A DNA stretch of 64,000 bases from Sphingomonas changbaiensis NBRC 104936 (GTDB lineage Bacteria; Pseudomonadota; Alphaproteobacteria; Sphingomonadales; Sphingomonadaceae). Numbering within the stretch: the stretch's first letter is position 1; each line of letters begins with the position of its first letter. The notes under the pieces are model-generated. The model was not told the origin of the DNA. It saw only the letters and a program-made list of their open reading frames with translations, and did no database searches. The stretch spans positions 1 to 64,000 of the forward strand of contig NZ_BBWU01000051.1 of assembly GCF_000974765.1 (NCBI RefSeq). The letters run 5' to 3'. Shown one piece after another: positions 42,679 through 52,405 of this stretch. The position numbers were made by a program, and so were the translations under genes.

Positions 42679-43704
42679 TCAAGGCAGCAGCAGCGAGGCG
42701 TCGCCATAGCTATAGAAGCGGTAGCCGCCGGCGATCGCATGCTCGTACGCCGCCAGCATCCGTTCGCGGCCCATCAGCGCCGAGACCAGCATGAACAGGG
42801 TCGACTTCGGCAGATGAAAATTGGTCATCAGCCCGTCGATCGCGCGGAAGCGGTAGCCGGGGGTGATGAAGATCGCGGTGTCGCCCTCGAACGGCTGGAT
42901 GCAGCCATCTTCCGTGGCGGCGCTTTCCAGCAGGCGAAGGCTCGTGGTGCCGACGGCGATGACGCGGCCACCCCGCGCGCGCACCGCATTCAGACGATCG
43001 GCGGTGGCGACGTCGATGCGACCCCATTCCGCGTGCATCTGATGGTCGGCCGTGTCTTCGGCCTTGACGGGCAGGAACGTGCCGGCGCCGACATGCAGCG
43101 TGAGCGTTTCATGGCCGACACCTGCATCTGCGAGCGCAGCCATCAGCGCGGGCGTGAAGTGCAGAGCCGCTGTCGGTGCCGCTACCGCGCCTTCCTCGCG
43201 GGCAAACATCGTCTGGTAATCGGCGCGGTCCCGCTCGTCCGCTTCGCGCTTGCTCGCGATATACGGTGGCAGCGGCATGCGGCCGGCGCGCTCCAGCAGA
43301 AGCTCGACCGGCTCGTCGCCCAGGAAGCGGAGCAGGATGCTGCCGTCGGCATTGCGCGCCTCGACGACGGCCTGGACCTGGGCGGGAAAGTCGATCGTGT
43401 CGCCGATCCGCAGCCGTTTCGCGTTGCGCACGAAGGCATGCCAGCGCCGCAGATCGGCACGCTTGTGGAGCGTGGCGCCGATCCGGGCGTCGCCGCGCTG
43501 CCCTTCGAGCTGCGCCGGGATGACCCGCGTATCGTTGAAAACGAGGCAGTCGCCGGGCCGAAGCAGCGTCGGCAAGTCGCGAACAATGTGGTCGGCGGTA
43601 CGATCGCCGTCGAGCAGCAGCAGCTTCGCGCTGTCCCGCGGCTCGGCGGGACGGAGCGCGATGCGGTCCGGCGGCAGGTCGAAATCGAAAAGATCGACCT
43701 TCAT
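42679..43704 (-). CDS. queA: S-adenosylmethionine:tRNA ribosyltransferase-isomerase
   Basis: A 341-residue enzyme transferring the ribosyl part of SAM to 7-aminomethyl-deazaguanine in tRNA, forming epoxyqueuosine. Start 43704 ([20 protein letters not shown]) is the canonical QueA N-terminus; the longer frame upstream is not coding. Signature [37 protein letters not shown] and [13 protein letters not shown] are present. It follows the cyclophilin gene by 19 bases in the same direction. Confidence 0.96.
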   Translation of the reverse strand: MKVDLFDFDLPPDRIALRPAEPRDSAKLLLLDGDRTADHIVRDLPTLLRPGDCLVFNDTRVIPAQLEGQRGDARIGATLHKRADLRRWHAFVRNAKRLRIGDTIDFPAQVQAVVEARNADGSILLRFLGDEPVELLLERAGRMPLPPYIASKREADERDRADYQTMFAREEGAVAAPTAALHFTPALMAALADAGVGHETLTLHVGAGTFLPVKAEDTADHQMHAEWGRIDVATADRLNAVRARGGRVIAVGTTSLRLLESAATEDGCIQPFEGDTAIFITPGYRFRAIDGLMTNFHLPKSTLFMLVSALMGRERMLAAYEHAIAGGYRFYSYGDASLLLP

Positions 43705-43723
43705 GGTGCGATCCTGGGCCCGG

Positions 43724-44449
43724 TTAGTGGCTGGGCTGGGGAGTCGGCGTGGGGCTGGGCGCGGGCGCCGGTTCGGGCGTGGTCGGCGCAGGAGCAGCTG
43801 TCGCCGCCGGAGCCGGCGTCGCCGCCACGGCCGGCAGCGGCACCGGCGGGGCGTTCTCGCCGTCGGACTGGATCCAGGCCTTGATGATGCGCGACGGGTT
43901 GGCCGGCGGCTCGCCCTTCTCGATCGCATCGACATATTGCATGCCGGAAATGACCCGACCGAACGGCGTGTAGTGATTGTCGAGGCGCAGCGTCGGCATC
44001 AGCATGATGAAAAACTGGCTGTTCGCGGAATCGACGGCATCGGCGCGCGCCATCGAGACGACGCCGCGGACGTGCGGCAGGTCGTTGAACTCGGCCTTCA
44101 GGTCGGGAAGGGGCGAGCCGCCTTCGCCGGTGCCCTTGGGATCGCCGCCCTGGGCCATGAAGCCCTCGATCACACGGTGGAACGTCAGGCCGTTGTAGAA
44201 GCCGCTGCGCGTCAGCGTCTTGATCCGCTCGACCGTGTTCGGCGCCTTGTCCGGGCGGAGCTGGATCAGCACGCGGCCGCCGGTCGAAAGCTCCAGCACC
44301 CAGGTGTTCTCCGGCGTGACCGGCGGCGTGACGAGCGCCTCCGCGGCCGCCGGCGAGGGGGCCGGATTGGGCTTCGGCGCTTTCTTCGCGATTGCCGCCG
44401 TCGCGAACAGCGCGCCGAGCAAGGCAAGGATGGCGGCAATCAGGCGCAT
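43724..44449 (-). CDS. cyclophilin-type peptidyl-prolyl isomerase, exported
   Basis: A 241-residue protein from the ATG at 44449 with CGGAG upstream. A signal peptide ([20 protein letters not shown]) indicates a periplasmic foldase. The cyclophilin core (about 45-205) has [20 protein letters not shown] and [20 protein letters not shown], including the catalytic Arg and the conserved Phe/Met. The C-terminal 35 residues are Pro/Ala repeats ([15 protein letters not shown]), a flexible tail. Part of the coaD-cyclophilin-queA run. Confidence 0.93.
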   Translation of the reverse strand: MRLIAAILALLGALFATAAIAKKAPKPNPAPSPAAAEALVTPPVTPENTWVLELSTGGRVLIQLRPDKAPNTVERIKTLTRSGFYNGLTFHRVIEGFMAQGGDPKGTGEGGSPLPDLKAEFNDLPHVRGVVSMARADAVDSANSQFFIMLMPTLRLDNHYTPFGRVISGMQYVDAIEKGEPPANPSRIIKAWIQSDGENAPPVPLPAVAATPAPAATAAPAPTTPEPAPAPSPTPTPQPSH

Positions 44450-44516
44450 TCGAAACTCCGTGTTCGGGAATGCCGGTGCCGCTAAAACTCGGCGGCTTAG
44501 CGGCGGCTGAATAGGG

Positions 44517-45017
44517 CTAATTGCCCTTGCGGCCAAGCCTTTCAACACGGGCACGGACATCCTGCTCCACCGATGGCGTCACGAACCTGGATATGTCCCC
44601 GCCGTAAATCGCGATTTCCTTCACCAGCCGCGATGCGATCGGCTGCAGAGAGACGTCGGCCATCAGGAAAACCGTCTCGATCCGGTCGTTGAGCTGCTGG
44701 TTCATCCCCGCCATCTGGTATTCGTACTCAAAGTCCGCGACCGCGCGCAGGCCACGCACGATCACCGACGCGCCCTGGCGTTCGGCAAAAGTCATCAGCA
44801 GCGAATCGAACGGCACGACCTGGATATGGTCGCCCTCTCCGTCGACTTCGCGGCGGACCATGTCGATCCGCTCCTCGACCGAAAACATCGGCGACTTGGA
44901 CGGGTTGGTGGTCACGCCGATCACCAGCCGGTCGACCAGCTTCGCGCCGCGCCGGATGATGTCCATATGGCCCAAAGTGATCGGGTCGAATGTGCCCGGA
45001 TAGACTCCTGTCCTCAT
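44517..45017 (-). CDS. coaD: pantetheine-phosphate adenylyltransferase
   Basis: A 166-residue nucleotidyltransferase in coenzyme A synthesis. The start MRTGVYPGTFDPITLGHMDI carries the (T/H)xGH nucleotide motif, and later segments VITRGLRAVADFEYEYQMAG-like (here VIVRGLRAVADFEYEYQMAG) and FLMADVSLQPIASRLVKEIA are typical. The ATG sits two bases from the ispA stop after AGGTGAG, so the two are probably co-transcribed. Confidence 0.97.
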   Translation of the reverse strand: MRTGVYPGTFDPITLGHMDIIRRGAKLVDRLVIGVTTNPSKSPMFSVEERIDMVRREVDGEGDHIQVVPFDSLLMTFAERQGASVIVRGLRAVADFEYEYQMAGMNQQLNDRIETVFLMADVSLQPIASRLVKEIAIYGGDISRFVTPSVEQDVRARVERLGRKGN

Positions 45018-45018
45018 C

Positions 45019-45918
45019 TCACCTGTCCCGATCGATGATGTAGCCGGCGATCGCGCGCAGCAGGTCGGCTTCGGCGCCGTGATCGGTCAGATGCTCGATC
45101 GCCTGGTCGACCAGCAGTCGCGCCTGCTCCCGTGCCCGCTCCACGCCCAGGTGCGACACGAACGTCGCCTTGCCCGCCGCGGCGTCCTTGCCGACCGCCT
45201 TGCCGGCCGCTTCGGCGCTGCCTTCGACGTCGATCAGGTCATCGATGATCTGGAAGGCCAGGCCGATATTGCGCGCATAGCCCCGCAGGTGCGTCCGGCC
45301 CTCGGGCGGCACCCTGCCCATGATCGCGCCCGATTCCAGACAGAAGCCGAACAGCGCGCCGGTCTTCAGCTGCTGGAGGCGCGTGATCGTCGCCAGGTCC
45401 ATCGGCGCGGCGCACGCGGCGAGGTCCATCATCTGTCCGCCCGCCATCCCGGACGGTCCCGCTGCCCGGGCCAGCTCCAGGCACAGCTCGGACCGGACGA
45501 ACGGATCGGCGTGGGTTGCCGGATCGGCCAGCACTTCGAAGGCCAGCGCATGGAGCGCATCGCCCGCCAGGATCGCCGCCGCTTCGTCGAACGCCCGGTG
45601 CACGGTCGGCTTGCCGCGACGAAGGTCGTCGTCGTCCATCGCCGGCAGATCGTCATGGACCAGCGAATAGACATGGATGCACTCGATCGCGGTCGCGACG
45701 CGCAGGGCCGCCGGGCCGTCGACCGCATAGAGATCGCACGATGCACAGACGAGCAGCGGCCGCAGCCGCTTGCCGCCGCCGATCGCTGCATAGCGCATCG
45801 CTTCGTACAGGCGCCGCCGCGGATCGTCGGGGATCGCGAGCAGCAGGTCGAACGCATGATCGATATCGCGCGCGATCCGCTCCATCGCCTGCTGAAGATG
45901 CACGCCCCCGCGAGCCAT
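45019..45918 (-). CDS. ispA: polyprenyl (farnesyl) diphosphate synthase
   Basis: A 299-residue prenyltransferase making farnesyl diphosphate. Both aspartate-rich motifs are intact: YSLVHDDLPAMDDDDLRRGK (first) and AFQIIDDLIDVEGSAEAAGK (second), plus GGGKRLRPLLV near the N-terminus. ATG 45918 is used here; GTG 45939 would add seven residues and overlap the xseB stop by eight bases. Position directly after xseB matches the usual xseB-ispA order. Confidence 0.95.
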   Translation of the reverse strand: MARGGVHLQQAMERIARDIDHAFDLLLAIPDDPRRRLYEAMRYAAIGGGKRLRPLLVCASCDLYAVDGPAALRVATAIECIHVYSLVHDDLPAMDDDDLRRGKPTVHRAFDEAAAILAGDALHALAFEVLADPATHADPFVRSELCLELARAAGPSGMAGGQMMDLAACAAPMDLATITRLQQLKTGALFGFCLESGAIMGRVPPEGRTHLRGYARNIGLAFQIIDDLIDVEGSAEAAGKAVGKDAAAGKATFVSHLGVERAREQARLLVDQAIEHLTDHGAEADLLRAIAGYIIDRDR

Positions 45919-45931
45919 CCCGAGTGCGCCC

Positions 45932-46183
45932 TTACCCACCGTCGAACGGCTGGGTGCCGGTCGGTCGGCCGTCCTGGCCCAGAGTGATCTTTTCGATCCG
46001 CGCCTGCGCCGCCGCCAGCCGCGCCTCGCACTGGCCGCGCAACTTGTCGCCCTCCGCGTAGAGCGAGATCGACTCGTCCAGCGACGCGTCGCCGCTTTCC
46101 AGCCGCGACACGATCGCCTCGAGCCGCTTCAGCGCGTCCTCGAACGACAAATCGGTAACATTTGTTGGCGCCGTTTCCGTCAT
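45932..46183 (-). CDS. xseB: exodeoxyribonuclease VII small subunit
   Basis: An 83-residue helical protein from the ATG at 46183. [20 protein letters not shown] and [20 protein letters not shown] are the hallmark of XseB, which bundles around the large subunit of exonuclease VII. The large subunit gene is not in the window. First gene of the reverse-strand block leading to ispA and coaD. Confidence 0.95.
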   Translation of the reverse strand: MTETAPTNVTDLSFEDALKRLEAIVSRLESGDASLDESISLYAEGDKLRGQCEARLAAAQARIEKITLGQDGRPTGTQPFDGG

Positions 46184-46301
46184 GCATCCGCTATGCTCAC
46201 AGGGCGTATTTTGGTCAATCGGCGCGTCAGTTTCGTCGACGAGCATCTTTACCATGTGGCCGGGCACCCGGATGCTCGACTGCTGAACAGGGAGGGTGAT
46301 T

Positions 46302-46958
46302 ATGCGCATCTCACGCACGTGGATGACGCTCGGCGCGACGGCGTTTGCCTTGCCGCTGGCGCTGGTGTCGGCCGATTATGCCAGCCGGGCAGCAGACCAT
46401 CTCGACCCTCCCACCCGGACGGACAAGGATTTCGATCCGACGCCCGATGTGCCGGCCGACATCGCCGACGTGTTCGCCTGGTACACGCCGACCTCGATAG
46501 TGATCGTGCTGACCTTTGCCGGCCCGCAACCCGGCAACATGCCGCCAACCTATGATCGCGACGTGCTCTACACGATCAACATCTCGAACGCCGGCGCGCG
46601 CACCGATCCCGAATTCCAGATCCGCTTCCGCTTTGGGTTCGACGGCCAGTCGCCGGGCGTCCAGTTCACCGGCGTCCCCGGCACGACGGGCCCGATCGAG
46701 GGACCGGTGCAGACGGTGCTGCAGCGTGATGGCGTCAAGGCGATCGCCGGCGTGTTCGACGACCCCTTCTTCTTCGACCTGCTGGGCTTCCGCGAGACCC
46801 GGTCGACCGGGACTCTCGCGATCCGCAACACGCGCGACTTCTTCGACGGCCAGAACGACACGTCGGTCGTCATCGAAATTCCGCGTTCGGCGGTGCTGAA
46901 CGGCACCAACCCGCTCGACATCTGGGCGCAGACCGCCCGCTTCGGGGGACAATTGTGA
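46302..46958 (+). CDS. exported DUF4331 family protein
   Basis: A 218-residue protein from the ATG at 46302 after GGGAGGG. A signal peptide ([20 protein letters not shown]) is followed by [20 protein letters not shown] and [11 protein letters not shown], the DH.D.P...DP..DI.D.Y/FA pattern that opens DUF4331 proteins. Beta-rich throughout. It heads an apparent four-gene run (a second DUF4331-like lipoprotein, a TPR protein and a HupE-like permease) joined by stop-start overlaps. Function of the family is unknown. Confidence 0.85.
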   Translation: MRISRTWMTLGATAFALPLALVSADYASRAADHLDPPTRTDKDFDPTPDVPADIADVFAWYTPTSIVIVLTFAGPQPGNMPPTYDRDVLYTINISNAGARTDPEFQIRFRFGFDGQSPGVQFTGVPGTTGPIEGPVQTVLQRDGVKAIAGVFDDPFFFDLLGFRETRSTGTLAIRNTRDFFDGQNDTSVVIEIPRSAVLNGTNPLDIWAQTARFGGQL

Positions 46959-47656
46959 TGCGCCCGGCTCTTCCCCTTCTCGCCCTCCCCGTCGCCCTTG
47001 CGGCGCTTGGCGCGTGCAGCAACGATGGCCCCACGGCCGCTCCCCGGCCCGGCCCGGTCGAGTCGACGCCGACCCCGACACCGTCGCCCACTGCGACCGG
47101 CACCAGCTTCGACGTGACGCGCTGCCTGAACCAGCAGGTCGCGCCCGGGGTCAGCGTCGCCAATCTGGTGATCCCGGACACGGTGAAGCTGGACGTCACC
47201 AAGCCGAACGGATTCCCGAACGGCCGCGGCCTCAATGATCCCGTCATTGATATCACGCTCAACGTGCTGTTCCTCGATCTCACCAAGCATCCGGCGACGC
47301 TGCTGGCCAGCCTTCCGCTCGACCCGCCGGGGAACGAGGTGAAGACCCTGTCCGATTTCCCCTATCTCGCACCCGCCAATGGCAATCCGCCGATGCCTCC
47401 CGCCGGCGGAACCAACTTCAACTTCCGCACCGATCCGCCGTCTGCCTATGTGAGCGTCGATCGGATGGGCATGCCGGCGGTCGCGACCGCGCTCATCTCC
47501 AGCGCGCAGAAGAACGCCTATAATGATTCGACGCCGGCCGATGACGTCGCCGGCAAGTTCACGGGCGATATCGTGCACACGCTAACCGGCCTGACCAACG
47601 CCCTGGCTGACGACTTCCAGCGCCTGGGCCTGACCATGTGCGCCACGCCCGTGTGA
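46958..47656 (+). CDS. DUF4331-like lipoprotein
   Basis: A 232-residue exported protein. The ATG at 46958 shares its A with the preceding stop. The N-terminus ends in the lipobox LAALGAC, so the mature form is probably lipid-anchored at Cys20, followed by a Pro/Thr linker (ESTPTPTPSPTATG). The body includes NLVIPDTVKLDVTKPNGFPN and GRGLNDPVIDITLNVLF, the pattern of the C-terminal part of DUF4331 proteins. Together with the previous gene it may represent a split version of one larger DUF4331 protein. Confidence 0.82.
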   Translation: MRPALPLLALPVALAALGACSNDGPTAAPRPGPVESTPTPTPSPTATGTSFDVTRCLNQQVAPGVSVANLVIPDTVKLDVTKPNGFPNGRGLNDPVIDITLNVLFLDLTKHPATLLASLPLDPPGNEVKTLSDFPYLAPANGNPPMPPAGGTNFNFRTDPPSAYVSVDRMGMPAVATALISSAQKNAYNDSTPADDVAGKFTGDIVHTLTGLTNALADDFQRLGLTMCATPV

Positions 47657-48981
47657 TCGCGGCCGCTCGCCCGCTGCCGATGCGAGCGCTGGTGTGGCTG
47701 ATCGCAGCGGCGCTCGCCGTGTTCGCACTGGCGCGATGGCTGGAGTCCCGCCCGGTCGCGGAGCTGCCGATCCGTCAGAGCAGCGCCGGCGCGCCCAGCT
47801 ACGCCGTCGCGATCGCCCAGATGGACAGGAAGCTCGCGGGCCTGCGCCAGCTCGCCGCCGGCCGCCCCGACGACTGGCTGATGCAGGAACGGATTGCCCA
47901 CCAGTTGATGCAGCGCGCCCGGCTCACCGGATCGTTCCACGACTATGCCGATGCCCAGGCCGCGCTCGATCGGGGCTTCGCTACCGCCGCCCCCCGCTCC
48001 GGGCCGCACCTCACCCAGGCAGCGCTCGCGCTCAGCCTCCACCGGCTTGGGGTGGCAGAGCGGATGCTCGACGCCGTCGATCATTATGCCGTGCCGGCCG
48101 AAGCCGAAGTGCGCGCCGGCGAGGATGCGATGCGCGGCGACATCGCGCTCTATCGCGGCCAATATGGCCGTGCCCGGGACGTTTATCTAAAGCTCGGCGA
48201 GGCCGGCGAGCGACCGGACCAGCGACTTGCCATTTTCTGGTCAAAGGCCGGCCGTCCGGACGATGCGCTGGCCGCGATCCGGCGCGTCGAACGCGCCGGC
48301 CTCGTTCCCGGCCAGGCGCTGGCGCAGCTCGCGCTGCTGCGCGGCACGATCGAGCTGCAGCGGGGAAATTGGGATCAGGCCGACGCCGCCTTCGCCGACG
48401 CCGAGCGCCGCTTTCCCGGCTGGTGGCTGAGCGAAGCATATCGCGCGCAAATGCTCGCCTTGCGCGGCAACTATCCCCAGGCGATTCGCGCGTTTGAAGC
48501 GCTGACCGCGCGCAACGACGATCCGATGCTGTGCGACGCGATTGCCGGCCTCTATCGGGCGCGTGGCGACTATGCCCAAACCGAGTTCTGGGCGGCCCGT
48601 GCGGCGAAAGGCTGGGCCGAACGGCTGCGCCTGCTGCCGGAAGCCGCGCTCGGTCATGCGGTTGAGCACGAGCTCGCGTTCGGAAGCGCGGGACGCGCGC
48701 TCGACCTGGCGCGGCGGGATTTCGCCAACCGCCCGCACGGTGCGACAGCGATCGCGCTCGGCTGGGCGCTGATCGCGAACAATCGGCCGGCGGAAGCGCT
48801 GCGTTTGATCGATGCTGTCAACCGCTCCAGCTGGCAATCGGCAGAGCAGCATCTGGTCGCGGCACGTGCCCACGCCTTGCTGGGGCAGAGCGAAGCCGCT
48901 GACGCAGAGCAGGACACGGCGCTTGGCCTCAACCCGCACGCGCTCGACCCGACCGCGACCTTGCTGTGGTACGGCCATTGA
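47653..48981 (+). CDS. membrane-anchored tetratricopeptide-repeat protein
   Basis: About 442 residues from GTG 47653, which overlaps the previous stop (GTGA); an ATG at 47680 is an alternative. A single N-terminal helix (MRALVWLIAAALAVFALARW) anchors it, with the remainder periplasmic and made of helical repeats such as GRARDVYLKLGEAGERPDQR and GNWDQADAAFADAERRFPGW. These fit TPR-type scaffolds. Its partner in this conserved-looking run is the HupE-like gene next door. No enzymatic motif. Confidence 0.8.
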   Translation: MIAAARPLPMRALVWLIAAALAVFALARWLESRPVAELPIRQSSAGAPSYAVAIAQMDRKLAGLRQLAAGRPDDWLMQERIAHQLMQRARLTGSFHDYADAQAALDRGFATAAPRSGPHLTQAALALSLHRLGVAERMLDAVDHYAVPAEAEVRAGEDAMRGDIALYRGQYGRARDVYLKLGEAGERPDQRLAIFWSKAGRPDDALAAIRRVERAGLVPGQALAQLALLRGTIELQRGNWDQADAAFADAERRFPGWWLSEAYRAQMLALRGNYPQAIRAFEALTARNDDPMLCDAIAGLYRARGDYAQTEFWAARAAKGWAERLRLLPEAALGHAVEHELAFGSAGRALDLARRDFANRPHGATAIALGWALIANNRPAEALRLIDAVNRSSWQSAEQHLVAARAHALLGQSEAADAEQDTALGLNPHALDPTATLLWYGH

Positions 48982-50234
48982 CGCGGCTGCTGCTCTGGCT
49001 CGCGCTGCTGCTGGCCGCCGCGCCCGCCGCCGCGCACCTGACGCCCAATTCGGAAATCCGCCTCGATTTCGGCGCGCGCCGTGTCGAGGCGGAGGCGATC
49101 ATCCCGCTGGCAGAGCTGAGCTTTGCGCTGCGTCGCCAGGTGCCGGGCATGCTCGGCCCGGTGCGAGATGCGGAGGTTCGCCGCTACGTCGCCGGCGGCT
49201 TGAGCGTCCCCGGCTGGCAGGTGCGATCGACCGCTATCGATATCGTGCACGAAGCCGGCCCGCCGGACCTGCGCGCGCGCTATTCGCTGGTGCCGCCGCC
49301 GGGCGTGTCGCCGCGCCGGTTCGATCTTCGTTACACCGCAGTGATCGATCGCGTTCCCAATCACATCGTGCTGGTCGTCGCGCGCAACGACTTCGCCGGC
49401 GGCCATCTGACCGAGCGTGCAGAGATGCTGGGCGGCCTTCAGCCCGGCGCGACGGTGCTGCGCATCGATCGCGGCACCGGCAGCGACTGGCGCGGCTTCG
49501 TTTCGGCGATCGGGCTCGGCATGCACCACATCGCGGAAGGGCACGACCATCTGCTGTTCCTGATCGCGCTGCTGCTGCCGGCGCCGGTGCTCACGGCAGG
49601 GCGGTTCTGGAACGGCTATGGCGGCTGGCGTCACACGGTGCACCGGCTGGTCGCGGTGGTCAGCGCCTTCACGGTCGGCCATTCGCTGACGCTGATCGGC
49701 GGCGCCTTCTTCGGCTGGCGGCTGCCGGCGCAGCCGGTGGAGGTCGGGATCGCCGTATCGATCCTCGTCTCGGCGATCCATGCCTGGCGTCCGCTGTTCC
49801 CCGGCCGCGAGGCATGGATCGCCGCCGGCTTCGGCCTGATCCACGGCCTCGCCTTCGCGACGCTGATCGGACGCTTCGGGCTGGACCCGCTGCAAAAGGC
49901 GAAATCGATCCTCGGCTTCAACCTGGGGATCGAGCTGGTTCAGCTGATGGTCGTCGGCGCGGTGATGCCCGCGCTGGTGCTGCTCGCCAGGACCCGCTGG
50001 TATCCGGCTGTCCGCAACGCCGGCGCCGCCTTTGCCGGCATCGCCGCGACCGCGTGGATCGTCGAACGGACGCTGGGCGTCGACAATCCGGTGGGCCGCG
50101 CGATCGATGCCGGGCTCAGCCACGCACCCTGGCTGCTGGCTACGCTGACGCTCGGCGCCCTTCTCGCTTTCGTGACCGGGCGGGCGTCTATCCCATCCGC
50201 TGGGGCAGGTAGGTGTCGTCGATATAGTCGCTGA
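48966..50234 (+). CDS. HupE/UreJ family membrane protein
   Basis: About 420 residues; the start may be GTG 48966 or TTG 48978, both overlapping the preceding stop. A signal-like helix (LLLWLALLLAAAPAAAHL) leads to a periplasmic domain of about 150 residues, then about seven transmembrane helices with GLGMHHIAEGHDHLLFLIAL and GFGLIHGLAFATLIG, the His-rich signatures of the HupE/UreJ_2 family. Named HupE/UreJ relatives carry nickel or cobalt, but this long form with an exported domain has no demonstrated substrate. The 3' end overlaps dnaB by 47 bases. Confidence 0.85.
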   Translation: MVRPLTRLLLWLALLLAAAPAAAHLTPNSEIRLDFGARRVEAEAIIPLAELSFALRRQVPGMLGPVRDAEVRRYVAGGLSVPGWQVRSTAIDIVHEAGPPDLRARYSLVPPPGVSPRRFDLRYTAVIDRVPNHIVLVVARNDFAGGHLTERAEMLGGLQPGATVLRIDRGTGSDWRGFVSAIGLGMHHIAEGHDHLLFLIALLLPAPVLTAGRFWNGYGGWRHTVHRLVAVVSAFTVGHSLTLIGGAFFGWRLPAQPVEVGIAVSILVSAIHAWRPLFPGREAWIAAGFGLIHGLAFATLIGRFGLDPLQKAKSILGFNLGIELVQLMVVGAVMPALVLLARTRWYPAVRNAGAAFAGIAATAWIVERTLGVDNPVGRAIDAGLSHAPWLLATLTLGALLAFVTGRASIPSAGAGRCRRYSR

Positions 50235-51693
50235 ACTTGGTGATGTTGCTCTCGAACTTCAGCCGAACCTTGCCGGTCGCGCCGTGGCGCTGCTTGGCGA
50301 TGATCAGCTCGGCCTTCTGGAACGCCTCCTGCATTTCCAGCTGCCACTGGCGATAGGCTTCGTCGGCCTTGGGATCGGCGCTGTCGCCCTTCGGCTCGCG
50401 CGACTGAACGTAATATTCCTCGCGATAGACGAACAGCACGATGTCGGCGTCCTGCTCGATCGAGCCGGATTCGCGCAAGTCTGACAGCTGCGGGCGCTTG
50501 TCCTCGCGCTGCTCGACCGCGCGGCTGAGCTGCGACAGCGCCATCACCGGCACGTTCAGCTCCTTGGCGAGCGTTTTCAGGCCGCGGCTGATCTCGGAAA
50601 TTTCCTGCACGCGGTTGTCGCCGCTGTTTTTACCGCCGCCCGTCAAAAGCTGCAGATAGTCGACGATGATCAGGCCGATGCCGTGCTTGCGCTTCATCCG
50701 CCGCGCGCGCGTGCGGAGCGCCGCGATCGTCAGGCCTGGCGTGTCGTCGATGTAGAGCGGAAGATTCTCCAGCTCGGCCGCCGCGCGGGCGAACTGGTTG
50801 AACTCGTCGCGACTGAGGCTGCCTGAACGGATCTTGCTGCCGACCACCCCGGAGTTTTCAGCCAGGATACGGGTCGCCAGCTGGTCGGCCGACATTTCGA
50901 GGCTGAAGAACGCGACCGGCGCCCCCAGCGTCTTGGCCGGATCGATGCCGTCGGCGATATCGCGCTGGTAACGCTGGGCCGCGTTGAATGCGATATTGGT
51001 GGCAAGCGAGGTCTTGCCCATGCCCGGCCGCCCGGCGAGGATCAGCAGGTCCGATCGCTGCAAGCCGCCGGTCCGGTGGTTCACATCCTCCAGGCCCGTG
51101 GTGACCCCGGAGATGTGCCCGCCCGAATTCTGCGCCTTTTCCGCCTGCGCGACGGCGATGCGGGTCGCCTGCAGGAAGCTCTTGGTCCCGCCCTGTTCGC
51201 CCCCCTGCTCGGCGACTTTGTAGAGCGCGACTTCCGCTTCCTCGATCTGGCCTTTGGGGTCGACGCTCTCGCTGGTGTCGAGCGCCTTTTCGACCATGCC
51301 GCGGCCGACGCCGATCAGCTCGCGCAGCAAGGCGAGGTCATAGACCTGCTCGGCGAAATCGCGCGCACCGATCAGGGCGGCGCCGCTGCCGGTCAGCTGG
51401 GCGAGATAGGCGGGGCCGCCCAGCTCCTTCATCGCCTCGTCGCCGTCGAACATCGGCTTCAGCGTCACGGGATTGGCGACCATGTTGCGGTCGACCAGCC
51501 GCAGCACCGCGTCATAGATGCGGCCGTGGACCGCCTCGAAGAAATGCTCGGGCCGCAGCTTCAGCTGGACGTCCTCGACCAGCCGGTTGTCGATCATCAG
51601 CGCGCCCAGCAGCGCCGCCTCCGCTTCGATGTTGCAGGGCAGAGTCTGGGGTGCGCCCTCCACGGGCGGGACGAGTCGGATCGGTTCGGCCAT
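50188..51693 (-). CDS. dnaB: replicative DNA helicase DnaB
   Basis: A 501-residue hexameric helicase that unwinds DNA at the fork. The N-terminal domain starts MAEPIRLVPPVEGAPQTLPC with NIEAEAALLGALMIDNRLVE; the RecA-like domain has Walker A LAGRPGMGKTSLATNIAFNA, DYLQLLTGGGKNSGDN-type Walker B and SQLSRAVEQREDKRPQLSDL. No intein interrupts it. The start is ATG 51693; a much longer frame upstream is antisense to the UPF0262 gene. Confidence 0.97.
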   Translation of the reverse strand: MAEPIRLVPPVEGAPQTLPCNIEAEAALLGALMIDNRLVEDVQLKLRPEHFFEAVHGRIYDAVLRLVDRNMVANPVTLKPMFDGDEAMKELGGPAYLAQLTGSGAALIGARDFAEQVYDLALLRELIGVGRGMVEKALDTSESVDPKGQIEEAEVALYKVAEQGGEQGGTKSFLQATRIAVAQAEKAQNSGGHISGVTTGLEDVNHRTGGLQRSDLLILAGRPGMGKTSLATNIAFNAAQRYQRDIADGIDPAKTLGAPVAFFSLEMSADQLATRILAENSGVVGSKIRSGSLSRDEFNQFARAAAELENLPLYIDDTPGLTIAALRTRARRMKRKHGIGLIIVDYLQLLTGGGKNSGDNRVQEISEISRGLKTLAKELNVPVMALSQLSRAVEQREDKRPQLSDLRESGSIEQDADIVLFVYREEYYVQSREPKGDSADPKADEAYRQWQLEMQEAFQKAELIIAKQRHGATGKVRLKFESNITKFSDYIDDTYLPQRMG

Positions 51694-51798
51694 GATGCGC
51701 GCATTCTCCGCTGTTTCGGCCCGCCGCTCAAGCCAATGACTCTGTGGATGAATCCGTGCATTCATTCGTGACTCCGCGAAGCGGGGATCCAGCCGAAT

Positions 51799-51865
51799 GC
51801 TCGCACGAAGAGCACGAAGGCCACAAAGGCGCTCTCTTCGTGCCCTTTGTGGCCTTTGTGCGAGC
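51799..51865. repeat. inverted repeat, GCACGAAGGGCAC family, second copy
   Basis: Left arm GCTCGCACGAAGAGCACGAA, right arm ending GGCCTTTGTGCGAGC. Related to the element at 29661. It fills the divergent dnaB-UPF0262 gap together with short GCGAAGCGGGGATCC-type flanks. Confidence 0.7.
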
Positions 51866-51921
51866 CAAAAAATACTTCCCGCTTTCGCGGAAGCGAGAAG
51901 GGAGGCTAGACCAAAACCAAT

Positions 51922-52404
51922 ATGCCCGATCCGCGGATCATTGCCATCGACCTGGACGAGCACACGATCCTGTGGCGCTCCGCCGATGTGGAGCAGGAGC
52001 GGCGGATCGCGATCTTCGACCTGCTGGAAGGCAATCACTTCGCGCCCCAGCGCGAACATGCCGACGGCTATGGCGGCCCTTATCGGATCAAGCTGCGCGT
52101 CGAGGAAGGCCGGCTTGCGATCGACATGTTCCGCGAGGACGGATCGCACCTGGAAACGCTGGTGCTGGGGCTCGGCCGCTTCCGGCGGCCGATCAAGGAT
52201 TATTTCGCAATCTGCGACAGCTATTACCAGGCGATCCGCCAGGCATCGCCGCAACAGATCGAGACGATCGACATGGCGCGTCGCGGCATCCACAACGATG
52301 CCGCCGAGTTGCTGAAGGAGCGGCTGGCCGGCAAGATCGAGGTGGATTTCGACACGGCGCGCCGGCTGTTCACATTGATCTGCGTGCTGCACATCAAGGG
52401 GTGA
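51922..52404 (+). CDS. UPF0262 family protein
   Basis: A 160-residue protein of the alphaproteobacterial UPF0262 family. The diagnostic strings are IIAIDLDEHTILWRSADVEQ, ERRIAIFDLLEGNHF and DMARRGIHNDAAELLKERLA with a final RRLFTLICVLHI. Function unknown. One base separates its stop from the cytidine deaminase start, suggesting an operon. Confidence 0.93.
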   Translation: MPDPRIIAIDLDEHTILWRSADVEQERRIAIFDLLEGNHFAPQREHADGYGGPYRIKLRVEEGRLAIDMFREDGSHLETLVLGLGRFRRPIKDYFAICDSYYQAIRQASPQQIETIDMARRGIHNDAAELLKERLAGKIEVDFDTARRLFTLICVLHIKG

Positions 52405-52405
52405 G

